A stretch of 64,000 nucleotides of DNA from Psococerastis gibbosa (GCA_963971405.1 OZ020488.1:21161089-21225088), one strand, 5' to 3'. Positions 10,755 through 21,696 are shown, counted from the stretch's first letter. The notes: generated by a model from the letters alone, not told the origin. Numbers and translations are program-made.

Positions 10755-10855
10755 AAAAAATTAAAAAACTGAATCCGGTGGCACTCAGAACCCACGATCT
10801 ACGCCTTAACGGGGAATCGAGTTAACCACTACACTACGGATACTTCGGAATCTGT
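10755..10855 (-). mobile_element. tRNA-derived SINE related to family G
   Basis: On the minus strand: TCCGTAGTGTAGTGGTTAAC (A box), CGTTAAGGCGTAGATCGTGG, GTTCTGAGTGCCACCGGA (decayed B box), then a T-rich run. It shares the GCGTAGATCGTGGGTTC segment with family G at 12738 and 17089, but the acceptor-stem part differs. The broken B box rules out a working tRNA gene. Confidence 0.6.
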
Positions 10856-10899
10856 AATGTAGTGTACCTGAAAGGGATTGAATCCCAGGATTTTCCTAA

Positions 10900-11359
10900 G
10901 GCGGGTATTCCACATACGTACATCGTCAATGAAAATTATGAAATTGAAGGACATTTCAATTTTACTCTATGCCATTGTTAAAATTGATTATTAAGTATTA
11001 TTATTAAATTATTAGAATATTAGAAGTTCTTTGGTAAAATCACAAACAAACTAAAATTAAAAAATGGCGTCATGGGATATGACAAGTACAACTATTTTAA
11101 TTGATTTCTTTAAAAAGAACGCATTTCTGTATAAAAATTATAAAAATTATAATAAGGATTAAATAATAAGGCGACGAAGAAAACAAATACAATTTCAAGA
11201 AACAAATGCAAACAAATTTCAAAAATTTGTCGCATACGTTTCAATAAAAAGTTGTCAATTTTTGAAAAAACATGTGAAATGGCCGCCATCAATGAAAAAT
11301 TGAAATGTCCTTCAATTTCATAATTTTCATTGACGATGTACGTATGTGGAATACCCGCC
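10900..11359. mobile_element. PIF/Harbinger-like MITE, diverged subfamily
   Basis: Termini GGCGGGTATTCCACATACGT and its reverse complement are flanked by perfect TAA duplications (10897-10899, 11360-11362). The outer arms differ from the main family after the first 14 bases. The centre keeps the same AAAATGGCGTCATGGGATAT block, so this is a sister subfamily that swapped its subterminal arms. It sits in the intron between the two proposed exons. Confidence 0.85.
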
Positions 11360-11703
11360 TAATAAAGGGCTACAATTAAAGATCTAGCTACGAAAACTAA
11401 CTCCTCCTTCCCCCTCGTAGGAGAGTTGGCAGAACGCGGCTGCAAGAACTATATATGGCCTGTATGGCCATTCTACATGTAATCAAGTTTTTTGAAATAT
11501 TGCTGAGATAAAGGTTTCACAGAAATCACGTCGAAGATAACCTAGTTATATTTAACTGGAACTAACCGCCACAGCAAGCAGCCCCAGTTATGAGCTCCGA
11601 AAAATGTCAATCTTCTGAAAACAACTTGTACGTAAAAACATTTTCTACAAATTGTTAGCTTTAGTTAACTATCCCCATTGGAAAGAACTGGTACGATTTA
11701 GTT

Positions 11704-11795
11704 ACGAAATTAGAGGATATAGGAAAAACTGGAATTGGCGGGATTCGAACCCACTATCTACGCTGGTAATGGCATGGTATGCAATGCATAAGGCC
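11704..11795 (-). mobile_element. SINE family G, 3' fragment
   Basis: On the minus strand: the B-box region GGGTTCGAATCCCGCCAATT, then CCAGTTTTTCC and TATATCCTCTAATTTCG, the shared 3' end of family G. The 5' half of the tRNA-like head is replaced by unrelated sequence. Confidence 0.6.
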
Positions 11796-11811
11796 TTGGA
11801 TTATTCATAAC

Positions 11812-12178
11812 TTAAAAAAAAAAATTTCTTCCAAACTAAAGCCTTACATCGGAAAGCACTCGGTTCTGTTTCGCTACACTATTTAGCACCTAAAACATAC
11901 TTGAAATTGTGCCCTTTTTATTTTTTTCCGCCCTGAGCAAAACTATCAATGCGACCTAGTGGGGTTTGTTTACATTAATACTATACTAGTACTACAATAT
12001 GTGTGAATTTAAAATAAATCGTATGAGACACCATGTTTTTAGTCGTTTTTGTAGTAAAAACCCCCCAAAAGCCACTTTTTGGTTACTTGCCCCTCAAAAA
12101 GTGTAAATCCGTTGGAAACTAGAAAGCGATAATTTCGACCAAAACAATGCATTCCTTATACTTACGTATAGGAAAGCA
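11812..12178 (-). mobile_element. Old, diverged HINE copy (B7)
   Basis: Weak but ordered matches to the minus strand of the family: TTAGCACCTAAAACATACTT, GCAAAACTATCAATG, CAATATGTGTGAATTTAAAA, AACCCCCC, and a final TTCCTTATACTTACGTATAG then GAAAGC. The TCTG core and G tract are eroded. By divergence this is the oldest recognisable copy. Confidence 0.6.
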
Positions 12179-12737
12179 AAAATTACCAAGCAAAACAACA
12201 ATAACAAGGTCGTCAAGGAAGTAGCGAAGCTAACAAATACCAAACGAGTGAGGGAACAAAATTAGTATTTTAGGAGACTGGTCAGTCATTTCACTTCAAA
12301 TGCCAACAAACTCAATCAATTACACATCAAAACTCATAAAATTATCATCTGCACACTAAAACCGCTTTCCTTACGTCATCTCCTTGCCCACTGACATGGA
12401 TAGTAATTTATGTCTTAATGGCTACTCCCATCACCACTAATTGTTTAATTACTGTGAATGATTGTATTTTGATAAGTAATTTCAATACCGTGAAACGACC
12501 AGGGTATTTTTTCTCTAATTTTTTTGCTAGCTTCATTTAAATGTTATTTTGCAGCTAGAAAATTTTACTGAAAATCTTAAGCATAATTTCACTACAAATC
12601 TTACAAAACTTTTCCTCTCGGTGAGCCCCCCTCCCCCAATCAATGTCTACAAACGTGCTTCCTAGTGAACATTTCGAATCCACCCCTCGAAACATTGATT
12701 TAAACTTTAGTGCTTTTTAGTAAGCTTACAAAATAAC

Positions 12738-12973
12738 TAAAAATAGAGGATAGATAAAAACTGGGCTTGGCGGAATTCGAACCCACGATCTACGCCTAAC
12801 CGGGGCGTCGTCTTAACCACTTGACCACAAGACCGCACAAGCACAGTCTCTACTTATGTATATGCTCGTATTGACAAGATTCGTAATGTTAGACAGGTTA
12901 GCACAGCTACACAACTATCTAACCGAACAAGTCTGTGAGCTTACTTTAATGCCATAAAGGGCAATGTTTTTAC
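12738..12973 (-). mobile_element. tRNA-derived SINE, family G, copy 1
   Basis: On the minus strand a tRNA-like segment GTGGTCAAGTGGTTAAGACG (A box) and GTGGGTTCGAATTCCGCC (B box) is followed by AAGCCCAGTTTTTATC and ATCCTCTATTTTTAG. About 130 bp upstream of it, including GTTCGGTTAGATAGTTGTGT and TGCTAACCTGTCTAACATTA, is shared with 17089-17331. The repeat therefore has conserved sequence on both sides of the tRNA-like core. This is unusual for a SINE, where the tRNA head is normally 5'-terminal. Confidence 0.75.
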
Positions 12974-13869
12974 ATATTATATTGCCGTAGTATATGGAGT
13001 ATATAACTGAATTTTTAAATTTATAAATATAATGAGCTGTTGTAGCCACCATGGGGCGGCCAATTTCTCAATCGGTCCCTGGTAGCCATCATACACAGTA
13101 CAATGGTAACACTATACCGTGTACTGCATGTGTTAATGCTCAGGATATCCCTCAAGGCTAGAAGGCCTAATAGAAGGTGTTAATTATGACCATTTACTTT
13201 CTCAAAAACTTGACAAGGAACCTCCGAAGCAAGGTCGGACAACAGAACATGCTTGAAGCCTATTTGTCTGATTATAGGGTTTAAAGATGCTCCTACCCAG
13301 GACCTATAGCACATCTTACTTATAGGAGTACAAATAAATATCACTAAAAGTATCACTAACGTTTTATGATAAGAAATGGATTATGACACTTGATTGACTT
13401 GAAAGGTTAGGCAGGTTAAATTCTCTACAGCCGTCACACCTACACTACAGGTTTAGAAGTTTTAAAATCTCTTTTTGCACATTTCACGATTATTTTGCCT
13501 CAACAAGTTGCTAGTGACTATATTGCTTTGGATGCCGCGGACAGGGAGCAAATTTAATGTCGTGATTCGCATGGTAACACAGCTCGCATTTTAAGTAATA
13601 AAGAAATTTTACTTGAACGTTGAACTCAGTTCACCCAGGATGTAAGCGATCACACTACCACTTTACTAATCGGGCAGTAGAGCGCACAGTTGTTTACATG
13701 TTCTGTTTCGGTTGCCGGGGCAGACGGACAGAATTAGTGAATTAATCTACAGATATACCTGATTTCCTCAATATTAAACTCACCAGACGGAAGAGTCCTC
13801 GTCAACCTGGAAAAAGAAACCAGTTTTTTTGCAAAAATCATAACATCGGAATAAGAGACAAATACATTA
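12974..13869. other. No gene recognised
   Basis: Intronic, AT-rich, no exon signals or second copies found. Confidence 0.5.
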
Positions 13870-14264
13870 GGCAGGGATTCCACCGACCGGCTAGGGTTAA
13901 ATACAAAAACGGTGACGTGGTAGCAGACATTTAAGACTTAGGCGGGGTTTCCACCGACCTCGCATTGCAGAATGTAAATGACATTGACGGAAATGTTTGT
14001 TTTACTCTATGCCATAGCCTAGTTAAATTGATCAATGATCATAGAGTAAAATCACAAACAAACTAAAATTAAAAAATGGCGTCATGGGATATGTTAATTA
14101 CAAACATTTTAATAGATTTCTATAAAAAGAAAAACAAATATTTCCGTCAATGTCTTTTGCATTCTGCAATGCGAGGTCGGTGGAAACGCCACCTAAGTCT
14201 TGAATGTCTGCTACCACGTCACCGTTTTTGTATTTAGCCCTAGCCGGTCGGTGGAATCCCCGCC
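13870..14264. mobile_element. PIF/Harbinger-like foldback MITE, copy 2
   Basis: Termini GGCAGGGATTCCACCGACCG and its near reverse complement with perfect TTA duplications at 13867-13869 and 14265-14267. Both arms include the AATGACATTGACGGAAA-type segment that only one arm has in other copies, so this copy is closest to a full palindrome. Confidence 0.9.
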
Positions 14265-14752
14265 TTATCAGATACCCTATTGCATAAAATTACAGCTAGA
14301 ATATCATTAATTCACCAGAATGCACATATAATTCCAAAAGAAATGCCAGCTAGAACATAACATCATTGAACAGCATTGCATTTCCGCTTCCGAGGAAATA
14401 TTTTCCACACTTCTTGTCTGAAACGAAGTCTGGCAAGTCCATTATTCCCAGGGAATGGCGAGAATGAAGCCAAACGACAGGTCTACAGTCTCGTTTCACA
14501 GCATTGCGATTCGTTTTCAGATAGCCTTATAACATTTTAATGGTGACTATCGTAAAGATGTTCACAATGTTGACATTCAGTGGCAGTCATCACAGTTGTT
14601 AGCTGCCAGTTTACTGTGCTGAGGGAGGAATGGCAAGTCTAGAGACATTTAACAACAGTAGAAGGAAACTGTTATTATAATATCACCAGTTCTCCCGGTT
14701 AGGCTGTGTTTACTACCTTCCGGGTTTCGTCTAATAAAAATAAAAATATAAT

Positions 14753-15065
14753 TAGGAAAAAAATTGGCACTCCAAAGTTAAATACGTTTCATTTTTATTT
14801 CATTAACTCAAAGGTTATAAACAATTTGGTTCATATAAATTGCTGTATGAGACTACTTCGTGCATCATATAATCGGGTATTTTTTTACTTTTCAGTTTTG
14901 TAGTTTTTCCAAAAATCCTAGATTACGCGAAATTTTTATGAAAGAAGTAAAGCATGATGCGTGAAGTAGTTTTCTACAACTTGCATGAGTCAAATCTTAA
15001 ATAACTTGCCTTGTTAATTAAAGTCAATAAAAATATCAAATTTTGGGGTGCTAATTTTCTACCTA
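14753..15065. mobile_element. Long-TIR element, family O, copy 1
   Basis: Inverted arms of about 115 bp: the left begins TAGGAAAAAAATTGGCACTC and the right ends GTGCTAATTTTCTACCTA. Conserved inside both arms is TTCATATAAATTGCTG-like, then CTACTTCGTGCATCATATAA. A second copy, interrupted by a HINE, lies at 54178-55690. No coding capacity; superfamily not assigned because no clear target duplication is visible. Confidence 0.65.
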
Positions 15066-15089
15066 GCATGTTCTCATAAGTACACCGGT

Positions 15090-15270
15090 TTCAACTTCGA
15101 TGGCCAGGTGGTAACGTGCTTGCACTTGTGCGAGTCTTTACACGCCATGCAATCGGAGACATGTCGTACTCATCACGGGTAATAACCTACAGAGGCGACT
15201 GAAAAGGTCAATCGGATACATTCATTAAATTGTTGGTATGCGATTTATCTTTAAAAAAAAAAAAAAAAAA
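15090..15270 (+). mobile_element. tRNA-derived SINE, family Q, copy 1
   Basis: The head GATGGCCAGGTGGTAACGTG is A-box-like. It is followed by GCTTGCACTTGTGCGAGTC, CGCCATGCAATCGGAGACAT, GAGGCGACTGAAAAGGTCAA, TCGGATACATTCATTAAATT and a poly-A tail of about 18 at 15253. Copies in the opposite orientation lie at 9828 and 5745. The poly-A end indicates LINE-assisted retroposition. Confidence 0.75.
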
Positions 15271-15891
15271 TCAAATAAATGCGTCAGGTGCCAAAAGGGG
15301 GGAAGACAGCTACCAAATAAATCCGTCAGATGACAGCATTATGTAGTGGGAACTTAAAACTCCAGATTAAGGCCACAAAATGGTAGGTACGATAGAAAAA
15401 TAATTTGCCCAAAATATGCTCTGGCACATAAAATCAATTAAAATGTATTAATTATCAAATATAACAGAGAACAATACAATACAATGGCCGTAATCCCCCT
15501 TCACCACGACCATACGCACTCGTGACTTTCTGAGCCACGTTCGTTAGCCTTATTTTTTGTAATGTGGAAAAGGCATAATCGTCATATGCAGGATACGAAT
15601 CATTATTATTATATTACTAGTAGTACAGTAGTATAATTGCACGCTTATTGTATTATGTAATCATTCGTTTTAAAGTGGGGGAGAATTTAAAAAAAAAAAA
15701 AACACACACACACACACGACATGCCTTCGTAACGTGGCCGAGTAAGATATTGCACCTTTACCTGTATAAAACTCAGTCGTCACTCCACCGATTTTCGTCA
15801 AATTAGGCTAATGAAAATCCGAAAATATGGAATCAAGAAATAAACTGACAATGCGGGACTCGTACACACGATATATTCCTTTCCGTAGCAG

Positions 15892-15892
15892 A

Positions 15893-15930
<38 letters not shown>

Positions 15931-15950
15931 TCGTGTATTTCTCAACATTA
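15892..15950 (-). repeat. (AAT)n tail of a family C retroelement
   Basis: About 13 AAT units at 15892-15930 followed by TTCGTGTATTTCTCAACATT. Read on the minus strand this is AAATACACGAATTATTATT, the family C 3' end. The microsatellite is therefore probably a retroelement tail, not an independent repeat. Confidence 0.5.
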
Positions 15951-16023
15951 TTGACACATGAACATACATATATATATATGGATTAGAGTCCCGTAGTGTT
16001 TTTTTTTTTCATTTACTTTTCTT

Positions 16024-16070
16024 GATTATAATGAGGTTGCCTCTGCAACCGAAGTCAATATATGAAAAGA
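16024..16070 (+). repeat. Fragment of the hairpin retroposon family
   Basis: GATTATAATGAGGTTGCCTC then TGCAACCGAAGTCAATAT parallels GGTTATAACGAGGAGGTTAC then CTCTTCAACCAAAGTTAAT of the element at 41880-42062. Only the 3' body is present. Confidence 0.4.
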
Positions 16071-16093
16071 TATAGGCGAAAAAAGGCATAAAA

Positions 16094-16212
16094 TCACACT
16101 TGCTACATTTTCTACCCATGCTTCGGAGGGCATGTACGAATAAAGCCGGTCCCAGGTGTGCCAGGTTGGCTTAGTAATAGAACAAAGTCAATATTTACTT
16201 ATTTATTTATAA
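16094..16212 (+). mobile_element. SINE family F, headless copy
   Basis: Begins at CACTTGCTACATTTTCT and includes CATGCTTCGGAGGGCATGTA, GGCTTAGTAATAGAACAAAG and an ATTTATTTAT tail. The tRNA-like head and the central GAGTGTAAGAGAGGGC segment are missing. Confidence 0.7.
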
Positions 16213-17088
16213 AAATTTAAAGGGAAACATTATTTAGGCTAGGTCAGAGTCAAAAACTATGCCCTATCCACGGTATCTCTTCACAATGTTACCATTTTCT
16301 TAAATCATCTGTTTATCGAAAAACCACGGTTTAGTAAGGAATACCACTACTACAATATTAATTTTGAACTTTCCGGTTCAAACGTTTGATGAGTATGCAA
16401 ACACTGAGGTACATTAATGCGTACCCTACACCAAAGCCGGAGCTGCCGCAGGCGGCATGCATAAAAGTTAGAGCCGCTTCTATTCTATATTGTTTACAGT
16501 TGTCGTTCTATTCTCCTGATAATTGATTAAAATACGTAGTATTTACAATGGGGCCTGGGGATGTTTTTTCATTAATATGGCTGTGACCTTTAAGGTTCCT
16601 ACTAAACAGTGTTGCCACCTATGGGCTGTCCTAATCAGCCATGTTCCCCCATTGGATAAATTTTGCAGCTCATAACTAATTTATGGCAAACATAATCCCC
16701 ATGTTTACCTAGATTATTTATGCAAATCCCTACTACTAATCAGAGCGACACATCGATTGTTCCCGGGCGGCATTGTGCGTGCGGTGTTCAGGGCACACGG
16801 AAGTAGGTGGCACACTATTACACGGCTACAGCTCTAATTGACCCCCTTTCCCAGCAGCTGCGACCTAATATTGAGCACAGTACCCATAAATATTAAGAAA
16901 ACGCCATATTTTTTCAATGCACGCATACCAGCAGGCATAGCACGAACGGAAAAGAATAAGTGAATACAGCAGCCGATAATAGAAGTCTGCCACTTTCTAT
17001 CATTTGTGAGACTGATACCAGCTAACTCCGACATAAGAGGATGAAAGATACGCTGCTGGCGTTAGATTTTAACCACAACAGACTTAAC
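16213..17088. other. No gene recognised
   Basis: Contains a CpG-richer patch near 16755-16800 but no exon boundary pair or known repeat. Confidence 0.45.
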
Positions 17089-17331
17089 TGAAATTAGAGG
17101 ATAAAGAAAAACTGGACTTGGCGGGATTCGAACCCACGATCTACGCCTAACCGGGGCGTCGTCTTAACCGCTCGACCTCAAGACCGCACAAGAACAGTTG
17201 ATGAATATCCTCTCCTTATATGCTCGCATTTTGACATGATTCGTAATGTTAGACAGGTTAGCACAGCTACACAACTATCTAACCGAACAAGTCTGTGAGT
17301 TTACTTAATGCCATAAGGGCAATGTTTTTAC
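17089..17331 (-). mobile_element. tRNA-derived SINE, family G, copy 2
   Basis: On the minus strand: TTGAGGTCGAGCGGTTAAGA (A box), GTGGGTTCGAATCCCGCCAA (perfect B box), then GTCCAGTTTTTC and TTATCCTCTAATTTCAGTT. The upstream part matches 12738-12973 for about 130 bp at roughly 90% by eye. It has the best-preserved Pol III boxes of the family here. The anticodon arm does not fold as a normal tRNA, so a tRNA gene is not called. Confidence 0.75.
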
Positions 17332-17984
17332 TCTGCAATACTGCAATAATGTACACAGCGGACTTCCCAAATTTACAAGAATCAATTTTAATTGCAGAAG
17401 ACAGTGACTATCAACAGTAGTCTGGCGGTATAGTAACATAAATTATACTAGGCCGGGGGTTAACAGTCTGAATGCTCCGAAAACTAAAATTTAACAAGAA
17501 CACAACGTGCCAATTGTGTTTTGTAAGTAGTAAAGAAGAGATGCTGTCAGGAGTTCAGAACTGATGGGATTTAGATGTCATCATCTGTTTCAAAAAAATA
17601 ATGATAACAGACACAAAACATCCACGATTGACTACGAAACTTTATCTAACATTTTCGAAAATGTTAAACAAGCAGTCAACAAAACGCTTTACAAGTTGTT
17701 TGACATTGGCAGCATATTAAGGTGCATTTCGGCACATTGAACTGGCAATAATCGGCATTTAACCACAAGAAATGTAAGAGACAAATTAGGCAAGACAACA
17801 TCCACCCATAACAATCACCATAAAGCTCCCCGAAAACTGTTTGTAAAACACACAGAAACACGGATGAGTGGGCTTTATCGTGCCTACGGCGCGATCGTAT
17901 TACATCATGCGGTTCACAATTATTACCGCGACTGTGATAGAAACTGCTGGCTTTGGCAATTATTATACGCATTGTACTCGCTTA
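17332..17984. other. No gene recognised
   Basis: Open frames of up to 98 codons occur on both strands but lack splice-site pairs or recognisable protein sequence. Confidence 0.45.
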
Positions 17985-18368
17985 GGCGCCCATTCCACCG
18001 ACCGGCTAGGGCTATTTACAAAAACGGTGACGTGGTAGCAGACATTCAAGACTTAGGTAACGTTTCCATTGACCTCGCATTGCAGAATGCAAATGACATT
18101 GACGGAAATTAGAATTTTTCTTTTTATAGAAATCTATTAAAATGTTGGTACTTAACATATCCCATGACGCCATTTTTTAATTTCAGTTTTTTTGTTTGTG
18201 ATTTTACTGTATGATCATTGATCAATTTTAACTATGGCATAGAGGAAAATAAACATTTCCGTCAATTCTGCAATGCGAGGTCGATGGAAACCCCACCTAA
18301 GTCTTGAATGTCTGCTACCACGTCACCGTTTTTGTAAATAGCCCTAGCCGGTCGGTGGAATGGGCGCC
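17985..18368. mobile_element. PIF/Harbinger-like foldback MITE, copy 3
   Basis: GGCGCCCATTCCACCGACCG termini with perfect TTA duplications at 17982-17984 and 18369-18371. Inside, a second inverted pair begins about 70 bp in at a TTAGGT boundary and again carries TTCCATTGACCTCGCATTGC. This gives the element a two-tier structure. No coding capacity. Confidence 0.9.
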
Positions 18369-20736
18369 TTAGTCAGTTCAAGTCCTGCAAGACCTGCCGT
18401 CACCTTCACCCACGTAACCTATAGCTCCCGTTTTTTGATATTGGTTAAAAAAAAAACATTGCCTTTTCTATTTGAAAATTGGGCGATATTCAGGCAGAGA
18501 TGTCTCCACCTGCTCATTAAGACCGGTCTACCTGAAACTTGGTCGGTTCCTGGACAACATGATCCCTTCTGAACGGTTCACCACAAAAAGCCTGTAAAAA
18601 ATGTTCGGGCCTTTCACCCACTCACTCACTACAATTGTGAACCCTTGCCTTGATACTGAGATACATTTCCGACAAACACCAGTACACCAACGGACCTAAA
18701 ATGAGAAGAAATAAGTCAAAAACAGAAGGGGTCAATAGCAGAGTAGTTCATAAATGCCACCATATGCAATTTTCAGCGAATGCTATGTTCAACCAGTTGC
18801 AAACAGCTTAAAATAATTACGATGGAGATTGATTAGAAGAAGAGCTTCTCATTACACTATAATACCAATCAGGCTAATTAGTTACCTATGCTAACATCTA
18901 TCAAGAAACAAAGGAATAATTTATAATTAAAATGGCACAGCCAACTCCATATTAAAATTTTATCAAATTAAGATTTTATGCCTAAAAATCGCTATTGTAT
19001 TTGTTCCCTACCAATTCTCAAATACATTTTTGTAAATATAATTGACTCTTTAATTTTGATTACACTTACTGCACTCTACAACAGTAATGATGGAAAGTCG
19101 TAGGCAAATGAAAACATAATGGGGCTGGAGGACAGAGTCAATTACGACATCCTTGGACATGCGTAAGGAGATGAGCAGTTAAAGTGATTTCTAAACAGTA
19201 AGGGAGTACACAGGAAGGAATACTCAACTGATTCACGCCACTTTAACTTTCCCTAATACAGATAACACCATTAAACAGCCCGTTACCACTTATCACCTAA
19301 TTTCATTTATCGACTTTGGGTGCGCTAGGTCCAATTTTTAACGTAATAACTCCTTCACCAAATGGGTTTTCTTGTTAACTTCAGTTGAACAGGGTTTGCT
19401 TGTCATTGATCTAGCGGTTGGACTTGAAATTATACATGGAACATTTGCTGTGTTTCGTTAAAAACAGCTAGTTAAAGACTTTTCAAGCCCAGAAATGTTA
19501 AGCAACTTTGATGCAAAGAATTTCAGAAGAAACCTGGACACTTCGATGTTCATAAATTAAAATATAATGATTACGAAAATGGTTACGTACTGCATCGCTT
19601 GGTATCAATTGTCAAAATTGAACGGAAAAATTCAAGTAGCACGGAGAAAGGTCAAGTTATATTTTTGCCTCTTGCCAGTGAGTCCGAATGGGAATCGGGT
19701 CTTTGGGATAAGGCAAGGCTCAAAGCGCCTACTATGGTCTTAAAAAGTACTACGGAGAGTTGAAATAAAAAGGCCTACACACTAGGTCTAAGTCCATGAA
19801 AGGTCCATCAAACAATAAAATCGGAGCATCCTCTCATGGCGATGAAAGAAGGAGCCGAAGAAAGCACATAATGGCGGTTCAACACATTGATTGAGGTGCA
19901 CGTGTTGTGAAAGACGTTAGAAAAACAAACCAGCCACTTGTCAGTCTATTTACGACGTGACCTGTGGGACAAAGCCTTCTTTCAAGCCTCCGCTCACTTT
20001 TCGCAGAATAATAAAGAGTTGTAATAGAGGATAAGGTGGGTGTGTGAGTACTATAGTCATTAATGGTTTGCTAAAAGATGCAATCTACTATCACGAGTTT
20101 CGAGGTAAATAGAGTATGTTGAAGAATATGTCCTTATTAAGTGCTTTTTCAACGTTTACCCCGCGAACTGTACTTATGAAATCCTTTTATCACTGACCAA
20201 GTGAGTTCTTTTATTCTCATCCATTTTTGTTAAAAACTACAACAATAAAATGTACCAATAATCTCGACCTAAGGCATAGACAAGGACCTAATTAAATTTA
20301 AGTTAACTAAATGAAAAATAAGTGTATTGTGAAAGTAAACAAAGGATAGTGTCAATTACAAGTGAACGCTTCAATTCACTTCAACGAATCAGTAATTAAA
20401 CCCAGTGCTCCCATGTAATGAAGTACGGGAAAACCATTAGGTACGGTAAATTAGTTCCATAAAATAGATTAGAAGTATGTTAATGCCATAGAGTTACCTC
20501 TCATTTTGAATAACGAAGATACCGGGTCAGATGAACAGGAATTGACTATTGAGCAGGTCAGCTGCTAATGGAGTTTGGAACTACCTACCGCACATTAAAA
20601 ATATTCGAAAAAATAAAAAGGGCGTCTTATCCTACCGTATATCATAGTATTCGGTGAGAGTCTTGTTGACCCTGAGCCCAAAGTGCAAGAAAACAACCTA
20701 AATTTTCCTTAAGTTATAATACAGATCAACAGAAAG
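18369..20736. other. No gene recognised
   Basis: About 2.3 kb of intronic AT-rich sequence with no repeat shared elsewhere in the window, no tRNA-like boxes and no convincing exon. It is one of the longest unique stretches. Confidence 0.5.
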
Positions 20737-21220
20737 GGTCTTCACAATGTCGGTGTTATCCAAGTTAACACAATCGTGAGTGGACCGCGGGATGAGTTAG
20801 CATGCTAAATCGAAAATATTGAACAGAGTAAACAACGGGATAGTAGTCAGGACGTTCGTGGCAGTTGACACTGTTTTCAAGAAAGTGGTAGAACTTTACA
20901 CTATTCTAGTACCACGTTTGTTTATATTTTTCGTTTATTTTCTTCAAAGTATTTCCGGTAATTGCTTCTGACACATTACATAAATTTAAATATTACAAAA
21001 TACTAAACGAGTGTTTCAAATCGACCGACACAAACGAATATGGCGGCGGCCAAACAACTGTCGATAGCAGCGCTACCTAAATAACACAGCTTAACCAGGT
21101 CTGCAGTGCGTTTCGATAACACGCTGGTTAGCTTGGTAATCGGGTTCTACAAGTGATGACTTAACTCGATATAACACACATAACAAGGACTAACTCGATA
21201 ACACCGACATTGTGAAGACC
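20737..21220. mobile_element. DNA transposon with 32-bp TIRs just upstream of exon 2
   Basis: GGTCTTCACAATGTCGGTGT at 20737 faces its reverse complement ending at 21220. The match continues through TATC and a diverging GAGTTA-like segment, about 32 bp. The interior holds CGAATATGGCGGCGGCCAAA near 21036. The element ends 153 bp before the exon at 21373. Target duplication is unclear, so the superfamily is not assigned. Confidence 0.65.
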
Positions 21221-21372
21221 TTCAGAGAAGTATTGTAATAAAGAACAAGTTTTACGCCACTTGCAGTATAAAATACGAATGGTGGACAGTGTCAAAACTC
21301 AAACTCAAACTTTTAAAAACTTCCTACATCCGTAAATATGCGTTTTAACACCTTTAATTATTATTTTTACAG

Positions 21373-21415
21373 AATATAATGAAGGAGTGACCAGTGAGCC
21401 GCCGTCAGAGACACC
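21373..21415 (+). other. 5' UTR part of exon 2, with a minimal uORF
   Basis: The intron ends TTATTATTTTTACAG at 21372. The exon opens AATATAATGAAGGAGTGACC, which holds a three-codon upstream reading frame, ATG AAG GAG TGA, at 21379-21390. It is out of frame with the main start and 25 bases before it. The main start has the context GACACCATGA. Confidence 0.5.
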
Positions 21416-21696
21416 ATGAGTCTTCAACGGGACAAGCTCCTGAGCAGTAAAGTGTTGCTCGGTGCAATCGTGCTGAGTGCGGTCCTGGTGAGCGGTCTAT
21501 GTGCCAACAGTTCGCGAACGGCTAGGGTGAGCGTTCAGAATGCACGGTCTCCCGCGGTGCCATCCCCACTCCGCGTCAACATCAAGAGTGTCAAGCGGTC
21601 CCCCGTGATCGTGCCAGCCTCCCTTAATGAGACCCTCGAGAACCTACAAAACAGCGCCAACGCAACTGGAGCCACGAAAACGTCACCCAGAAACAG
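21416..21696 (+). CDS. First coding exon of a putative secreted protein
   Basis: The exon encodes 93 complete codons plus two bases (phase 2). It is flanked by an acceptor (TTTTTACAG at 21372) and a donor (AACAG then GTAACA at 21697). The product starts with basic residues (R5, K7, K12). A hydrophobic stretch at about 13-29 ends GLCA, a plausible signal-peptidase site after residue 30; a type II membrane anchor is the alternative. The rest is Ser/Ala/Pro/Asn-rich, with sequons at N31, N71 and N82 and a dibasic KR at 60-61 that could be a processing site. Base composition is clearly GC-richer than the surroundings, as expected of coding sequence. I recognise no family. The reading frame stops right after the donor, consistent with a real intron. 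Later exons were not found. Confidence 0.6.

Noticed and set aside
17089-17331. tRNA gene at the family G tRNA-like unit (also 10755, 12738, 55752)
   Set aside because: A and B boxes are present, but the acceptor and anticodon stems do not form properly and the units are embedded in dispersed repeats, so they are SINEs.
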